DNA of 64,000 nucleotides from Palsa-504 sp963789225 (GCA_963789225.1 CAWBKD010000022.1:248001-312000), one strand, 5' to 3'; shown: positions 32,603 to 41,170, counted from the stretch's first letter. Numbers and translations are program-made. Notes: generated by a model not told the origin, from the sequence alone.

Positions 32603-33628
32603 GTGCAATTCGGCGTTAACCTGAACAACCGTGAGCCGCTGATCACCTCCGACTACACGCTGAGCGACCTGCTGGATCTGGCCGAGCTCGCCGAGCAGCG
32701 GGGCTTCGGCTCGGTCTGGGTGGGGGACAGCCTGTTCTCCAAGCCGCGGTTCGAACCGCTCAGCCTCCTGTCGGCGATCTCGCAGCGGACCTCACGGGCC
32801 AGGCTCGGCACCGCGTGCCTGGTCACCTCGACCAGGAACCCGCTGTACCTGGCGCTGGAGTGGGCGACGCTCGACCAGCTCAGCGGCGGTCGGACGATAC
32901 TCGGGGCCTGCATGGGCAATCCCGAGCAGGGTGTGCGCCGCGAGTTCGAGGCGCTCGGGCTGCCCTTCGGGCGTCGCGCCGCGGTCTTCGAGGAGGGCCT
33001 GGCGGTGCTCCGCTCGCTGTGGACCACCGGGTCGGTCACCCACGACGGCGAGTACTACCACTTCGACGACGTCTCGTTCTACTCAGGGACCGAGATGGGG
33101 CCGCTGATGCCGGTCCAGCAGCCCCCGCCGACCTGGGTCGTCTCCAACATCCGGCTGACCGGCGAGCTCGCCCCCGAGGTGGCGAAACGGCGGATGCGCG
33201 ACGCCTGCGCACGAGTGATCTCCTACGGCGACGGCTGGATGACCTGCTGCCGGGCCACGCACCCAGAAGAGGTCACGGAGCAGATCGCCCAGCTGCGCAA
33301 GGCAGCAGCCGACCTCGGCGAGGACTTCGGCAGGTACACCGTCTCCTACCAGGTCACGATGAACATCGGCGACTCGGCCGAGCAGGCCGAGCGCGCCTTC
33401 GGCGAGTACATCACCAGCTATTACCCCGAGCTCAGCAAGTCGGTGGACCTGTCCGACTGGGGACCCACCGGCACCCCGGACACCGTCGCGGACTGGTTCC
33501 GGGAGTTCAGCGCGGCCGGCGTGGATCACTTTATCTGCCGGTTCGGCGCCCTCGACCAGTTCGGCCAGGTCGAGCGGTTCGCCGCCGACGTGCTCCCCGC
33601 CCTCGAACAGAAAGGCGACGCCCCATGA
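32603..33628 (+). CDS. LLM-class flavin-dependent monooxygenase
   Basis: A 341-aa TIM-barrel flavoprotein. I start it at GTG 32603 so that it begins VQFGVNLNN as in the family; the open frame begins inside the operator region. Luciferase-like features: ELAEQRGFGSVWVGDSLFSK, LGTACLVTSTRNPLYLALEW, LSGGRTILGACMGNP and FGRRAAVFEEGLAVLRSLW. Family members use FMNH2 or F420. In other organisms LLM enzymes open pyrimidine and pyridine rings (RutA, PyrA types), so a ring-cleaving or oxygenating role is a reasonable inference. It is the first gene of the operon and overlaps the next by 4 nt. Confidence 0.85.
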   Translation: MQFGVNLNNREPLITSDYTLSDLLDLAELAEQRGFGSVWVGDSLFSKPRFEPLSLLSAISQRTSRARLGTACLVTSTRNPLYLALEWATLDQLSGGRTILGACMGNPEQGVRREFEALGLPFGRRAAVFEEGLAVLRSLWTTGSVTHDGEYYHFDDVSFYSGTEMGPLMPVQQPPPTWVVSNIRLTGELAPEVAKRRMRDACARVISYGDGWMTCCRATHPEEVTEQIAQLRKAAADLGEDFGRYTVSYQVTMNIGDSAEQAERAFGEYITSYYPELSKSVDLSDWGPTGTPDTVADWFREFSAAGVDHFICRFGALDQFGQVERFAADVLPALEQKGDAP

Positions 33629-34647
33629 CCGAAGAACCCCGCACCGAGGCGCAGCTGCGGCAGTCGGCCGAACTCGTGGTGGATGTCTGTTTCGAGGTGA
33701 AGGAGGGCGACGTCGTCACGATCATCACCGACGACCGGCGCAAGCCCGAGGCGGAGATGGTGGCCACCGTGGTGGCCGAGCGCGGCGGCCTGCCCATCGT
33801 GGCCAACAACGAGGCCCAGGTTCGCCGGGCGCTGGCCGACACGCTCTTCCCCATGGTGCCGCCCCGCAACCTGCACCAGGCCATGGTCACCTCGGACCAG
33901 ATCATCATCATGACCAACCTGGAGTGGGCCAACCGGTTCGCGCACGTGCCCGCGGTCAAGGAGTCGGTGGCGAACCGGGTCCGGATCGGGTCCATCGAGG
34001 AGGGGTTCGGCCGCTGGCCGATCTCGGTCGCCGACATTCAGGCCACCATCGGCAACGCCAAGGCGGCCATCGCCCGGCTGGATGGCAAGAAGCGAGTCCG
34101 GGTCACCTCGCCGGCCGGCACCGACGTGGTGGTCAGCATCGAGCGGCGGCCCGCGCTCGAGGTGGTGCCGGTGAAGCAGCCCGGCGCGATGATGGGACCG
34201 GCGCCGCTGTGGGGCGAGGTCGCCTACGCCGCGGTGGAGGACCAGACCAACGGGACGATCGTGATCGACGGCAACATGCTCGGCATCGGCATACCGCGGC
34301 ACGTGGAGCACCCGATCACCTGGCACATCGAGGACGGCAAGTACCGGGCCATCGAGGGCGGTGCGGAGGCCAGGCGACTGCTCGACGTGATCACCGGGGT
34401 GCCAGGTACCGAGACCGTCGCCGAGTTCGCGTTCGGCACCAGCGACTTCGCGCCAGTGGGCGATCCCTCGGAGAAGGGCCGCAAGGGCACCGTGCACTTT
34501 GCCCTGGGCGACAACGAGAACTGCTACCCCGGCGGCCAGAACCGCAGCGTCCTGCACCTGGACGGGGTGTGCCACAACGTGACACTGCAGATCCTTGACA
34601 CCGGCGAGTACATCGTCAAGGACGGAATCTGGCAGCTATCGCTATGA
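33625..34647 (+). CDS. M29 aminopeptidase-fold enzyme (NicX-like)
   Basis: A 340-aa protein of the thermophilic-aminopeptidase M29 fold. Visible segments: VDVCFEVKEGDVVTIITDD, TSDQIIIMTNLEWANRFAH, DGNMLGIGIPRHVEHPITW, TVAEFAFGTSDFAPVG, and the metal-site end HFALGDN, YPGGQNRSVLHLDGV. The same fold includes 2,5-dihydroxypyridine 5,6-dioxygenase (NicX), and the gene sits among ring-catabolic enzymes rather than peptidases. Which of the two chemistries applies cannot be decided by eye. It overlaps both neighbours by 4 nt. Confidence 0.78.
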   Translation: MTEEPRTEAQLRQSAELVVDVCFEVKEGDVVTIITDDRRKPEAEMVATVVAERGGLPIVANNEAQVRRALADTLFPMVPPRNLHQAMVTSDQIIIMTNLEWANRFAHVPAVKESVANRVRIGSIEEGFGRWPISVADIQATIGNAKAAIARLDGKKRVRVTSPAGTDVVVSIERRPALEVVPVKQPGAMMGPAPLWGEVAYAAVEDQTNGTIVIDGNMLGIGIPRHVEHPITWHIEDGKYRAIEGGAEARRLLDVITGVPGTETVAEFAFGTSDFAPVGDPSEKGRKGTVHFALGDNENCYPGGQNRSVLHLDGVCHNVTLQILDTGEYIVKDGIWQLSL

Positions 34648-35018
34648 CCGACGTCACCGTGGTGACCCTGACCGACGTCGCACCGGTCGAGCTGCCCGGC
34701 GGCAGCTGGTCGCGGGTGCTGGTGGCCGAGCAGACCGTGGGCGGGAACGTCTCGGCCCTGGGTTACTCGGTGTTCAAGCCGGGCACGTCCACTGCCGACC
34801 TGTCCCATTCTGTCGAGGAACTCGCCTACGTCGTCGGCGGCCGCGGCGTGATCAGGCTGGAGACCGGCGACGTCCCGGTCTCCGCCGGGCAGGCGCTGTA
34901 CGTCCCGGCCAAGGTCTGGCACACGGTCCTGAATCCCGGCGAGGAGGACCTGGTCATGGTGTTCTCCTTCCCGGCCCCGGGTTACCCGCCCACCGAGCGC
35001 CGCGAGCCGGCCCGGTGA
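34644..35018 (+). CDS. Cupin-domain protein
   Basis: A 124-aa single cupin. Motif 1-like sequence HSVEELAYVVGGRGVIRLETG and motif 2-like sequence VPAKVWHTVLNPGEEDL give H and E residues for a metal. Small cupins in such operons serve as isomerases, decarboxylases or dioxygenases. ATGA and GTGA overlaps with both neighbours show strict coupling. Confidence 0.85.
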   Translation: MTDVTVVTLTDVAPVELPGGSWSRVLVAEQTVGGNVSALGYSVFKPGTSTADLSHSVEELAYVVGGRGVIRLETGDVPVSAGQALYVPAKVWHTVLNPGEEDLVMVFSFPAPGYPPTERREPAR

Positions 35019-35734
35019 CAGTGCCCAGCGGGCAACCGCCGGCCAGTGTGGCCGATGCGGTCGCGCAGGTCGCGCTGGCCTGCCGGATCATCGCCCGGTT
35101 CGGCCAGGAGGATCTCACGCTCGGCCACGCCAGCGTTCGCGGCCCGGACGGTCGCACGGTCTACATCAAGCGCAAGGGCAAGGCGCTCCGCGACGTACAG
35201 GCCGAGGATGTCGTCGGCATTGCGCTGGACGACCCGGACGGCTACCTGACGCCGGGCGCGCACCTCGAGACGGTCATGCACCTGGAGACATACCGGGCCC
35301 GGCCGGATGTCGGCGCGGTGATCCACACCCATCCGGTGTACTCGATCGCGCTCGGCGCGACCAGGGGCGGGCTCGAGCTGCTCTCCCACGACGGCCTGCT
35401 GTTCCCGGACGGCGTGCCGGTCTTCGACGGCACCGCCGGGCTGGTGACCACGCCGGAGGACGGCCGGGGCGTGGCCCGGGCGCTGGGCACCGGGCGGGCG
35501 GTGCTGCTGCGCAACCACGGCATCCTGACGGCCGGGGAGGACATCAGCTGGGCGGTGCTGACCGCGCTCACGCTCGAGCGGGCGGCCAGAATCCAGTTCA
35601 TCGCGCGCGTGCTCGGCGACCCGGTGCCGATTCCGCGCGAGGTGGCCAGGGACCTGTCCGCCAGCAAGTACCAGGAGGAGTTCGCCGAGGAGTACTGGCA
35701 GGACTGGTGCCGCATGCTCGAGGGTCCCGGATGA
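35015..35734 (+). CDS. Class II aldolase/adducin-family protein
   Basis: A 239-aa protein from GTG 35015, whose GTGA overlaps the cupin stop. Zinc-ligand histidines are in VIHTHPVYSIAL and LRNHGIL; a catalytic acid lies in TPGAHLETVMHLETY. The family includes fuculose-phosphate aldolase and non-oxidative aromatic decarboxylases. Here it could cleave a hydroxy-keto intermediate or remove CO2 after ring hydroxylation. The product cannot be assigned further. Confidence 0.87.
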   Translation: MTVPSGQPPASVADAVAQVALACRIIARFGQEDLTLGHASVRGPDGRTVYIKRKGKALRDVQAEDVVGIALDDPDGYLTPGAHLETVMHLETYRARPDVGAVIHTHPVYSIALGATRGGLELLSHDGLLFPDGVPVFDGTAGLVTTPEDGRGVARALGTGRAVLLRNHGILTAGEDISWAVLTALTLERAARIQFIARVLGDPVPIPREVARDLSASKYQEEFAEEYWQDWCRMLEGPG

Positions 35735-36207
35735 CCGAGCGCATTTCCGCGACTGTCAATGGCGTGTCCTTCGCTGGTGACGTGGCCGGCGAGGAGTTGC
35801 TGCTCGATTTCCTCCGCGACCGGCTCGGCCTGACCGGCGCCAAGCAGTCCTGCGAGGTCCAGGTATGCGGGGTCTGCACGGTCCTGGTCGACGGGAACCC
35901 GGTCAGCTCGTGCTGCTTCCTCGCTGCCGACATCGACGGCCGCCAGGTGGAGACGATCGAAGGGCTGGCAGGCTCGGACTTCCACCGGCGCGCGGTCGGG
36001 GCCTTCATGCGGCACGCGGCCGTGCAGTGCGGTTTCTGTACCTCCGGCATGCTGCTGACGGCCAAGGCGCTGGCGGCCCGCGGCATCGGCGCCGACCGTG
36101 CCGAGCTCGCCGCGGCCATGAACGGCAACCTGTGCCGGTGCACCGGCTACCGGTCCATCCTGGACTCGCTCGCCGAGATCCTCGGCGAATCCACCGACGG
36201 TGCCTGA
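35731..36207 (+). CDS. Molybdenum hydroxylase [2Fe-2S] subunit
   Basis: A 158-aa CoxS/XdhC-type iron-sulfur subunit from ATG 35731. The plant-type cluster cysteines are C41, C46, C49 and C61 (SCEVQVCGVC and SSC). The second cluster is bound by QCGFCTSGM and NLCRCTGY. It passes electrons from the molybdenum site to the FAD subunit encoded at the operon's end. It overlaps the aldolase by 4 nt and the large subunit by 1 nt. Confidence 0.95.
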   Translation: MTERISATVNGVSFAGDVAGEELLLDFLRDRLGLTGAKQSCEVQVCGVCTVLVDGNPVSSCCFLAADIDGRQVETIEGLAGSDFHRRAVGAFMRHAAVQCGFCTSGMLLTAKALAARGIGADRAELAAAMNGNLCRCTGYRSILDSLAEILGESTDGA

Positions 36208-38642
36208 TGAGCGCGGTCGGCCTGGGCGCGAGCGCGATCGGACAGAGCGTGGAACGCGCGGACGGTCGGCTGAAGCTGGCCGGCCAGGCCGAATTCACCG
36301 GGGATATCCGGCTGCCCGGCATGCTCTACGGCGCGGTCCTGCACAGCCCGGTGGCGCACGCCAGGATCTTGTCTGTCGATACCGCCGAGGCGGAAAAGCT
36401 CGGCGGCGTCGTCGCCATCCTGACCGCCGGCGACCTGTCCGACCTGGACCTCTATTACGGTCACGCGCTGCGGGACCGCCCGATCGTGGCCATCGGCAAG
36501 GTCCGTTTCGTCGGCGAGCCGGTCGCCGTGGTCGCGGCGGAGTCCCAGGCCGCCGCCGACCACGCAGCCACGCGTATCAACGTCGAGTACGACGAGCTGC
36601 CGGTTGCGGCCAGTCTCGACAAAGCCCTGGCGCCAGACGCCCCGCTGATCCACGAGGAGCCCGCGCGGCCGGGCAGCGCCCACGGCCTGGGGAAGCTCCC
36701 CGACCGGGACGGCAACGTCTGCTACCGCTACTCGTTCCGCCGCGGCGACACCGAGCGCGCCTTCGCCGAGGCGGCGGTCGTGGTCGAGGGCGAGTACACC
36801 TTCCCGGCCGTCTACCAGTACTCGATGGAAACGCACACCACGATCGCGCACTGGCACGGCGGCGAGCTGACCCTGTGGTCGTCCTGCCAGCACCCGTTCC
36901 TGGTCCGGCAGGAGATCGCCGCGCTATTCGGGCTGCCGCTGGACCTGGTCCGCCTGATCGTGCCGTTCCTGGGCGGCGGCTTCGGCGGCAAGTCATACAC
37001 CAAGATGGAACCCCTCACCGCGGCCATCGCGCGCAAGGCCGGCCGTCCGGTTCGCATCCTCAACGGGGTGCACGAGTCGATGATCACCACACGCCGGCAC
37101 AACATGACCTGCCGGATGCGAACCGCGGCCGCCGCGGACGGCACCCTGCTCGGCCGCACGGCGGAGGCCTGGCTCGACACCGGTGCCTACGCGGATAACG
37201 GCCCCAGGGTCACCGCCACGGCCGGCGACGCCGCTCCGGGCCCGTACCGCTGGCGGGCCATCGAGGTCGAGGCGCACTGCGTGTACACCAACACCGGGCC
37301 GGCCGGCTCCTACCGCGCGTTCGGCGCCACTCACCTGCAGTGGATCGGGGAATCGCAGCTGGACGAGGTCGCGCGCCGGCTGTCCGTGGACCGCCTGGAG
37401 ATCCGCCGCCGGAACCTGCTGCGCCCGGGGGAGGAGGTCCGTCCCGGCGGCAAGCCGCTCGACGCGGACCTGGTCGGCGACGTCGAGAAGGCCGCCGCCG
37501 CCATCGGCTGGGCGGAGGGGTCCCAGGGGGGTCTGGCGGGAGTGTCCCCTCAGGATCGGGAGGATTCCCAAGGGGGGTCCGGGGGGATGGGTCCCCCCGG
37601 GAGAGAGGGGTCGTCCCTCCGGGGGAGCAGCGTCCCCCAGGGGAAACTCAGGGGCCGCGGCGTCTCGGTCGGCCTGCTCGCGGCCGGCGCGCACCCCGTG
37701 TCCATGGCGACGGTAAGGATGGGCCCGGACGGCGCGGTCACGGTCCTCGTCGGCACCACCGAACTAGGCCAGGGCGCCCGAACCGTGATGGCCCAGATCG
37801 CTGCGGAAGTCCTGCATGTACCGCCCGGCCAGGTCGTCGTCCGCGGCACCGACACCAGGTACACGCCCTACGACCGGTCCACCGGGGCCAGCCGGTCCAC
37901 CACGGTGGCGGGCCTGGCCGTACAGCGGGCGGCGCAGGATGTCTTCGACGCGCTGCTCGAGACGGCCGCCGCCCGGCTGGAAGCCCCGCCTCAGCTGCTC
38001 ACGCCGCTAGAAGGCGCCATCTGCGATGACGCCGGCCGGGCCATGACCCACGCCGAGCTCGTCCGGGCGCGCTTCGGCTTCGACGGCGGCGAGCTCATCG
38101 GCCACGGTCGCGTCCAGCCCGAAGGCGGCAGCGGCTCGTACGCCGAGGGGCCCGTCTTCTGGGAGGTGTGCGTGGCCGGCGCCGAGGTAGAAGTCGACCT
38201 CGAGACCGGGGTGATCGCGGTGCTCCGTACCTCGACCGTCGCGGACGTCGGCCGGGCCATCAACCCGCAGCTCGTCGCCCGCCAGGACGAGGGCGCCACC
38301 CTGCAGGGCCTCGGGAACGCGCTGTTCGAGGAGATGAACTTCGCCGCCGACGGGATGCTGCTGAACGACACCCTGCTCAGCTACCGCGTTCCTGCCTTTA
38401 CCGACCTGCCGGCCTCTATGACGTGCGCGATCGTCGAGAACGGCGACGGCCCCGGCCCGTTCGGCGCCAAGGGCTGCGGCGAGGGAGCGCTGGCCGCGGT
38501 CCCGGCCGCCATCGTCAACGCGCTGGCCGACGCCGGGGTGCCGATGAACACGCTGCCGCTGACCCCGGAACGGGTGTGGCGGCGGATACGGGAACTACGC
38601 AGCACCGGACAGCAGGCAAACCAACAGGAGACAGGGATATGA
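36207..38642 (+). CDS. Molybdenum hydroxylase large (molybdopterin) subunit with a 42-aa insertion
   Basis: An 811-aa XdhA/CoxL-type subunit from ATG 36207. Features: N-terminal ald_Xan_dh_C domain (GDIRLPGMLYGAVLHSPVAH), molybdopterin-binding FLGGGFGGKSY, SYRAFGATHLQ in place of the AYRGAGR or AYxCSFR loop of CO dehydrogenases, ELGQGARTVMAQIAAEVL, and the catalytic glutamate in KGCGEGALAAVP. The loop favours a xanthine/nicotinate/purine-type hydroxylase over CO oxidation. Residues about 438-480 (SQGG to VPQG) are Gly/Ser/Pro-rich, absent from the family as I know it, and encoded by a G/C-tract repeat. The frame is preserved. Confidence 0.92.
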   Translation: MSAVGLGASAIGQSVERADGRLKLAGQAEFTGDIRLPGMLYGAVLHSPVAHARILSVDTAEAEKLGGVVAILTAGDLSDLDLYYGHALRDRPIVAIGKVRFVGEPVAVVAAESQAAADHAATRINVEYDELPVAASLDKALAPDAPLIHEEPARPGSAHGLGKLPDRDGNVCYRYSFRRGDTERAFAEAAVVVEGEYTFPAVYQYSMETHTTIAHWHGGELTLWSSCQHPFLVRQEIAALFGLPLDLVRLIVPFLGGGFGGKSYTKMEPLTAAIARKAGRPVRILNGVHESMITTRRHNMTCRMRTAAAADGTLLGRTAEAWLDTGAYADNGPRVTATAGDAAPGPYRWRAIEVEAHCVYTNTGPAGSYRAFGATHLQWIGESQLDEVARRLSVDRLEIRRRNLLRPGEEVRPGGKPLDADLVGDVEKAAAAIGWAEGSQGGLAGVSPQDREDSQGGSGGMGPPGREGSSLRGSSVPQGKLRGRGVSVGLLAAGAHPVSMATVRMGPDGAVTVLVGTTELGQGARTVMAQIAAEVLHVPPGQVVVRGTDTRYTPYDRSTGASRSTTVAGLAVQRAAQDVFDALLETAAARLEAPPQLLTPLEGAICDDAGRAMTHAELVRARFGFDGGELIGHGRVQPEGGSGSYAEGPVFWEVCVAGAEVEVDLETGVIAVLRTSTVADVGRAINPQLVARQDEGATLQGLGNALFEEMNFAADGMLLNDTLLSYRVPAFTDLPASMTCAIVENGDGPGPFGAKGCGEGALAAVPAAIVNALADAGVPMNTLPLTPERVWRRIRELRSTGQQANQQETGI
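37512..37645 (+). repeat. G/C-tract repeat element inserted in frame
   Basis: The segment is built of runs of 4-6 G or C, with a hairpin of GGGGGGA (37581-37587), loop TGGG and TCCCCCC (37592-37598). Further pairings are possible between GGGGAGC and the C-run before CAGGGG. It shares GGAGGGGTC, G-tract-TCYGG and TCGTCCC words with the frameshift site at 6.84 kb. It adds about 42 residues without breaking the frame. Confidence 0.65.
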
Positions 38643-39562
38643 GCGTTCCGAAGGTCGCGGCGGTAATCGGGGCCGGCACCATGGGGCCCGGTATGGCGGC
38701 GGTGCTCGCCCGGGCCGGGTCCGAAGTCCGGCTTTACGACATCAGCGACCAGGTGCTGGAACGGGCCAAGGGCTCCTACCAGCTGGCCAACCAGGCGCTT
38801 GACCGGGTGGACGCCGCCTCGGCTTCCGGCGGGTCGGTGTCGTTCGGACTAGACCTCGGCCAGGCCCTGGCCGGCGCCGAGCTGGTGCTCGAGGCCGTCC
38901 CGGAGAACCTCGACCTCAAGCGCGAGGTCCTGGCCGAGATCGAGCGCCACCTAGACGACGACGCGATCATCGCCACGAACACCTCGGGCATCCCCGTCAC
39001 CGCGATCGCCACCGCGCTGAAGCACCCGGCCCGCTTCGTCGGCATGCACTGGTCCAACCCGCCGCACTTGATCCCGATGATCGAGGTGGTCCCCGGTGAG
39101 CAAACCGCGGCCGGGACGACGGAAAGCATCACCGAAATCATCCATGCGTTCGGCTATGAGGCGGTCACCGAGAAGGAAGTGCCTGGCTTCGTCGAGAACC
39201 GCATTCTCTACGCCATCCTGCGCGAATGCCTGTCCCTGGTCGAGCGCGGCATCGTCTCCGAGGCGGACATGGACACCTGCGTCAAGTGGGGTATCGGGTA
39301 CAAGCTCGCGGTCATCGGCCCGATGCGCCTGCTCGACATGGCCGGCCTGGACATCTACTCCAGCGTCGCCTCGTACCTCAACCCGGACCTGTCCGCATCC
39401 ACCGAAGTGCCCGAGATGATCAAAGAACGGGTCGCGGCGGGCCAGCTCGGCATGAAGACCCTCGGGGGCATCTACCCCTACACCCAGGAGCAGGTGGCCG
39501 AACGCAGGGCGGAAATCGCCAAGGGCCTAATCGCCGTCCGCAAGACCCTCTCGGCGCTGTGA
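38639..39562 (+). CDS. 3-hydroxyacyl-CoA dehydrogenase family protein
   Basis: A 307-aa protein from ATG 38639. Rossmann motif AVIGAGTMGPGMAAVLARAG (residues 8-27); catalytic-dyad region MHWSNPPHLIPMIEVV with the histidine; C-terminal 3HCDH domain FVENRILYAILRECLSL. It would oxidise a 3-hydroxyacyl intermediate with NAD, probably after ring opening. It overlaps the large hydroxylase subunit by 4 nt and is followed after 7 nt by the SDR fragment. Confidence 0.92.
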   Translation: MSVPKVAAVIGAGTMGPGMAAVLARAGSEVRLYDISDQVLERAKGSYQLANQALDRVDAASASGGSVSFGLDLGQALAGAELVLEAVPENLDLKREVLAEIERHLDDDAIIATNTSGIPVTAIATALKHPARFVGMHWSNPPHLIPMIEVVPGEQTAAGTTESITEIIHAFGYEAVTEKEVPGFVENRILYAILRECLSLVERGIVSEADMDTCVKWGIGYKLAVIGPMRLLDMAGLDIYSSVASYLNPDLSASTEVPEMIKERVAAGQLGMKTLGGIYPYTQEQVAERRAEIAKGLIAVRKTLSAL

Positions 39563-39569
39563 GCCCGCG

Positions 39570-39935
39570 ATGCCAGCCAACAACTACGGCCGCATCGTGA
39601 ACATCGCCTCGAACGCGGTGGTGGCGGGCACCCCGAACATGGACCACTACGTGGCGGCCAAGGGCGGAGTCTTCGCCTTGACCCGGTCGCTGGCCAGCGA
39701 GGTGGGCCGGTACGGCATCACCGTCAACGCTGTCGCCCCGGGCCTGACCGCCAGCGAGGGCGTGCTCGCGGGTCCGCACGCCGAGGCGTTCGACTTCGTG
39801 GTGTCGCTTCAGGCCATCCCGCGCCGCGCGGTCCCGGCCGACATCGCTCCCGCGGTGGCCTTCCTGGCCTCCGAGGAGGCGCACTGGATCACCGGCTCGA
39901 TGCTCGCCGCCGATGGCGGCCACACCAGCCACTGA
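39570..39935 (+). pseudogene. SDR oxidoreductase lacking its N-terminal NAD-binding half
   Basis: Only 121 residues: NYGRIVNIASNAVVAG, DHYVAAKGGVFALTRSLASE, YGITVNAVAPG and WITGSMLAADGG. The catalytic Ser, Tyr and Lys are present, but the TGxxxGxG motif and NNAG region are gone; intact family members have about 250 residues. An ATG and the 1-nt overlap with the next gene are retained, so the remnant is still translated in coupling. Deletion of roughly 380 bp between the hydroxyacyl-CoA dehydrogenase and this point is likely. Confidence 0.8.
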
Positions 39936-40840
39936 TGAAGCTTCCGCCCTTCACCTTGCACCGCCCGGGCTCGATAGCGGACGCCTCGCGCATGCTCACC
40001 GACCTGGGCGATGACGCGGCCGCCTACTGCGGCGGCACCGAGCTGCTGCTGGCCATGAAGCTCGGCCTGGCCAGCTACGAGCACCTGGTCGACCTGAAAC
40101 GAGTAGACGGCCTGCGCGGCATCACGGCCGACGGCGGCACGGTGCGCATCGGCGCGGCTGCCACTCATCACGAGATCGAGACCTCCGCCGTCGTGCGGGC
40201 CCGCTACCCGGAGATGCCCGCCATGATCTCCCACGTGGCCAACATGCGGGTCCGCTCGGTCGGCACCCTGGGCGGCAACCTGTGCTTCGCCGACCCGCAC
40301 TCCGACCCGGCCCCGTTCCTAATCGCGGCCGGCGCGACGATGACCTGCCAACGCGGCCAGGCCACCCGCCGGGTGCCGGCCGGCGGGTTCCTGGTCGGCT
40401 CCTACCAGACCGTGCTGGATCCCGGCGAGCTGCTGACCTCGGTCGAGCTCCCGCCCCGCCCGCCCAGCACCGGGATGGCCCACCTCCGGATGAAGCTCAC
40501 CGAACGCCCGGTGGTCACCGTAACTGCCCTCGTCACCCGCACCGGCGCCGAGGTGTCCGGGGCGCGCCTGGTGATCGGCTCGGTCGGCAGTGTCCCGTTT
40601 ACCGTCGCCACCAACGCCCTGATCGGCGCCGGGCCGCGGGACTTCGCCTCCCGGACCGAAGCCGCCGCCCGGCAGGCGGCGGCGGAGTGCGCGCCGCAGC
40701 CGGACGGTGAGGCCTCTTCCGACTACCTGCGCCACCTCGTCTTCGTCCACGCCCGTCAGGCCCTCAGCCAGGCCTTCGCCGCCACCGCCAGGAAATTACC
40801 GCTGACGTGCGCGAGATCGACCAAAGTCTTGAGTGCATGA
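39935..40840 (+). CDS. Molybdenum hydroxylase FAD subunit (CoxM/XdhB-type)
   Basis: A 301-aa protein from ATG 39935. FAD-binding motifs: YCGGTELLLAMKLGLASYEHL, then GAAATHHEIE and VRSVGTLGGNLCFADPHSD. The C-terminal CO_deh_flav_C domain follows (MKLTERPVVTVTALV). It completes the heterotrimer with the genes at 35.7 and 36.2 kb, unusually separated from them by two genes. It is the last confident gene of the operon. Confidence 0.93.
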   Translation: MKLPPFTLHRPGSIADASRMLTDLGDDAAAYCGGTELLLAMKLGLASYEHLVDLKRVDGLRGITADGGTVRIGAAATHHEIETSAVVRARYPEMPAMISHVANMRVRSVGTLGGNLCFADPHSDPAPFLIAAGATMTCQRGQATRRVPAGGFLVGSYQTVLDPGELLTSVELPPRPPSTGMAHLRMKLTERPVVTVTALVTRTGAEVSGARLVIGSVGSVPFTVATNALIGAGPRDFASRTEAAARQAAAECAPQPDGEASSDYLRHLVFVHARQALSQAFAATARKLPLTCARSTKVLSA

Positions 40841-41034
40841 TCTGGCGCATCGTCACCAAGTTCGCCGATCTCGCCGCGGCACCGCCCGGAGTACCCTCCA
40901 GCGTGGCCTACGCCGCTTTCGACGGGCTGTTCCAGCACGCGCTCATCGGTCATCTGGCGGGCCACGCCGCCGCCGCCCGTAATCTTGAGCGGGACGTGCA
41001 GCACGTCCCGGACTCACTCATCGTCCGCGGCTGA
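40807..41034 (+). CDS. Small protein, possibly a TetR C-terminal remnant
   Basis: A 75-aa frame from GTG 40807, overlapping the FAD-subunit gene by 34 nt. The segment VPSSVAYAAFDGLFQHALIG, then HLAGHAAAARNLERDVQ, resembles the last helices of some TetR ligand-binding domains. No DNA-binding part is present. It may be a translated remnant or not a gene. Confidence 0.35.
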   Translation: MREIDQSLECMIWRIVTKFADLAAAPPGVPSSVAYAAFDGLFQHALIGHLAGHAAAARNLERDVQHVPDSLIVRG

Positions 41035-41071
41035 CCAGCCCGGCCGGCGATCAAACGAAAAGGAGGGGGCA

Positions 41072-41094
41072 TACTCCCCCCTCAGTTTCAACAT
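41072..41094 (+). terminator. Hairpin after the catabolic operon
   Basis: GAGGGGG and CCCCCTC can pair around CATACT-C, giving a 7-bp GC stem 40 bp after the last frame of the operon. It is followed by AGTTTC, without a true T-tract, so termination is plausible but unproven. Confidence 0.45.
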
Positions 41095-41106
41095 ATAACG
41101 CACAAG

Positions 41107-41142
41107 GGGGCTTGCGGCAAGACCCGGGTCGTGCCGCATAAT
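41107..41142 (+). promoter_or_regulatory. Rifamycin-associated element (RAE) and promoter of helR
   Basis: GGGGCTTGCGGCAAGACCC (41107-41125) closely matches the 19-bp RAE reported upstream of rifamycin-resistance genes in actinomycetes, with CTTGC-G-GCAAG arms. A good -10 box, CATAAT, lies at 41137-41142, and TTGCGG inside the RAE sits at -35 with a 19-bp spacer. The start codon of helR is 28 bp downstream of the -10 box. This predicts induction of helR by rifamycins. Confidence 0.8.
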
Positions 41143-41170
41143 CGCTGGCCGAGGGGCAGAAACTGCGGAG

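Noticed and set aside
36207..38642. Aerobic carbon monoxide dehydrogenase
   Set aside because: The active-site loop reads SYRAFGATH, not AYxCSFR (form I) or AYRGAGR (form II), and the neighbours are not cox genes.
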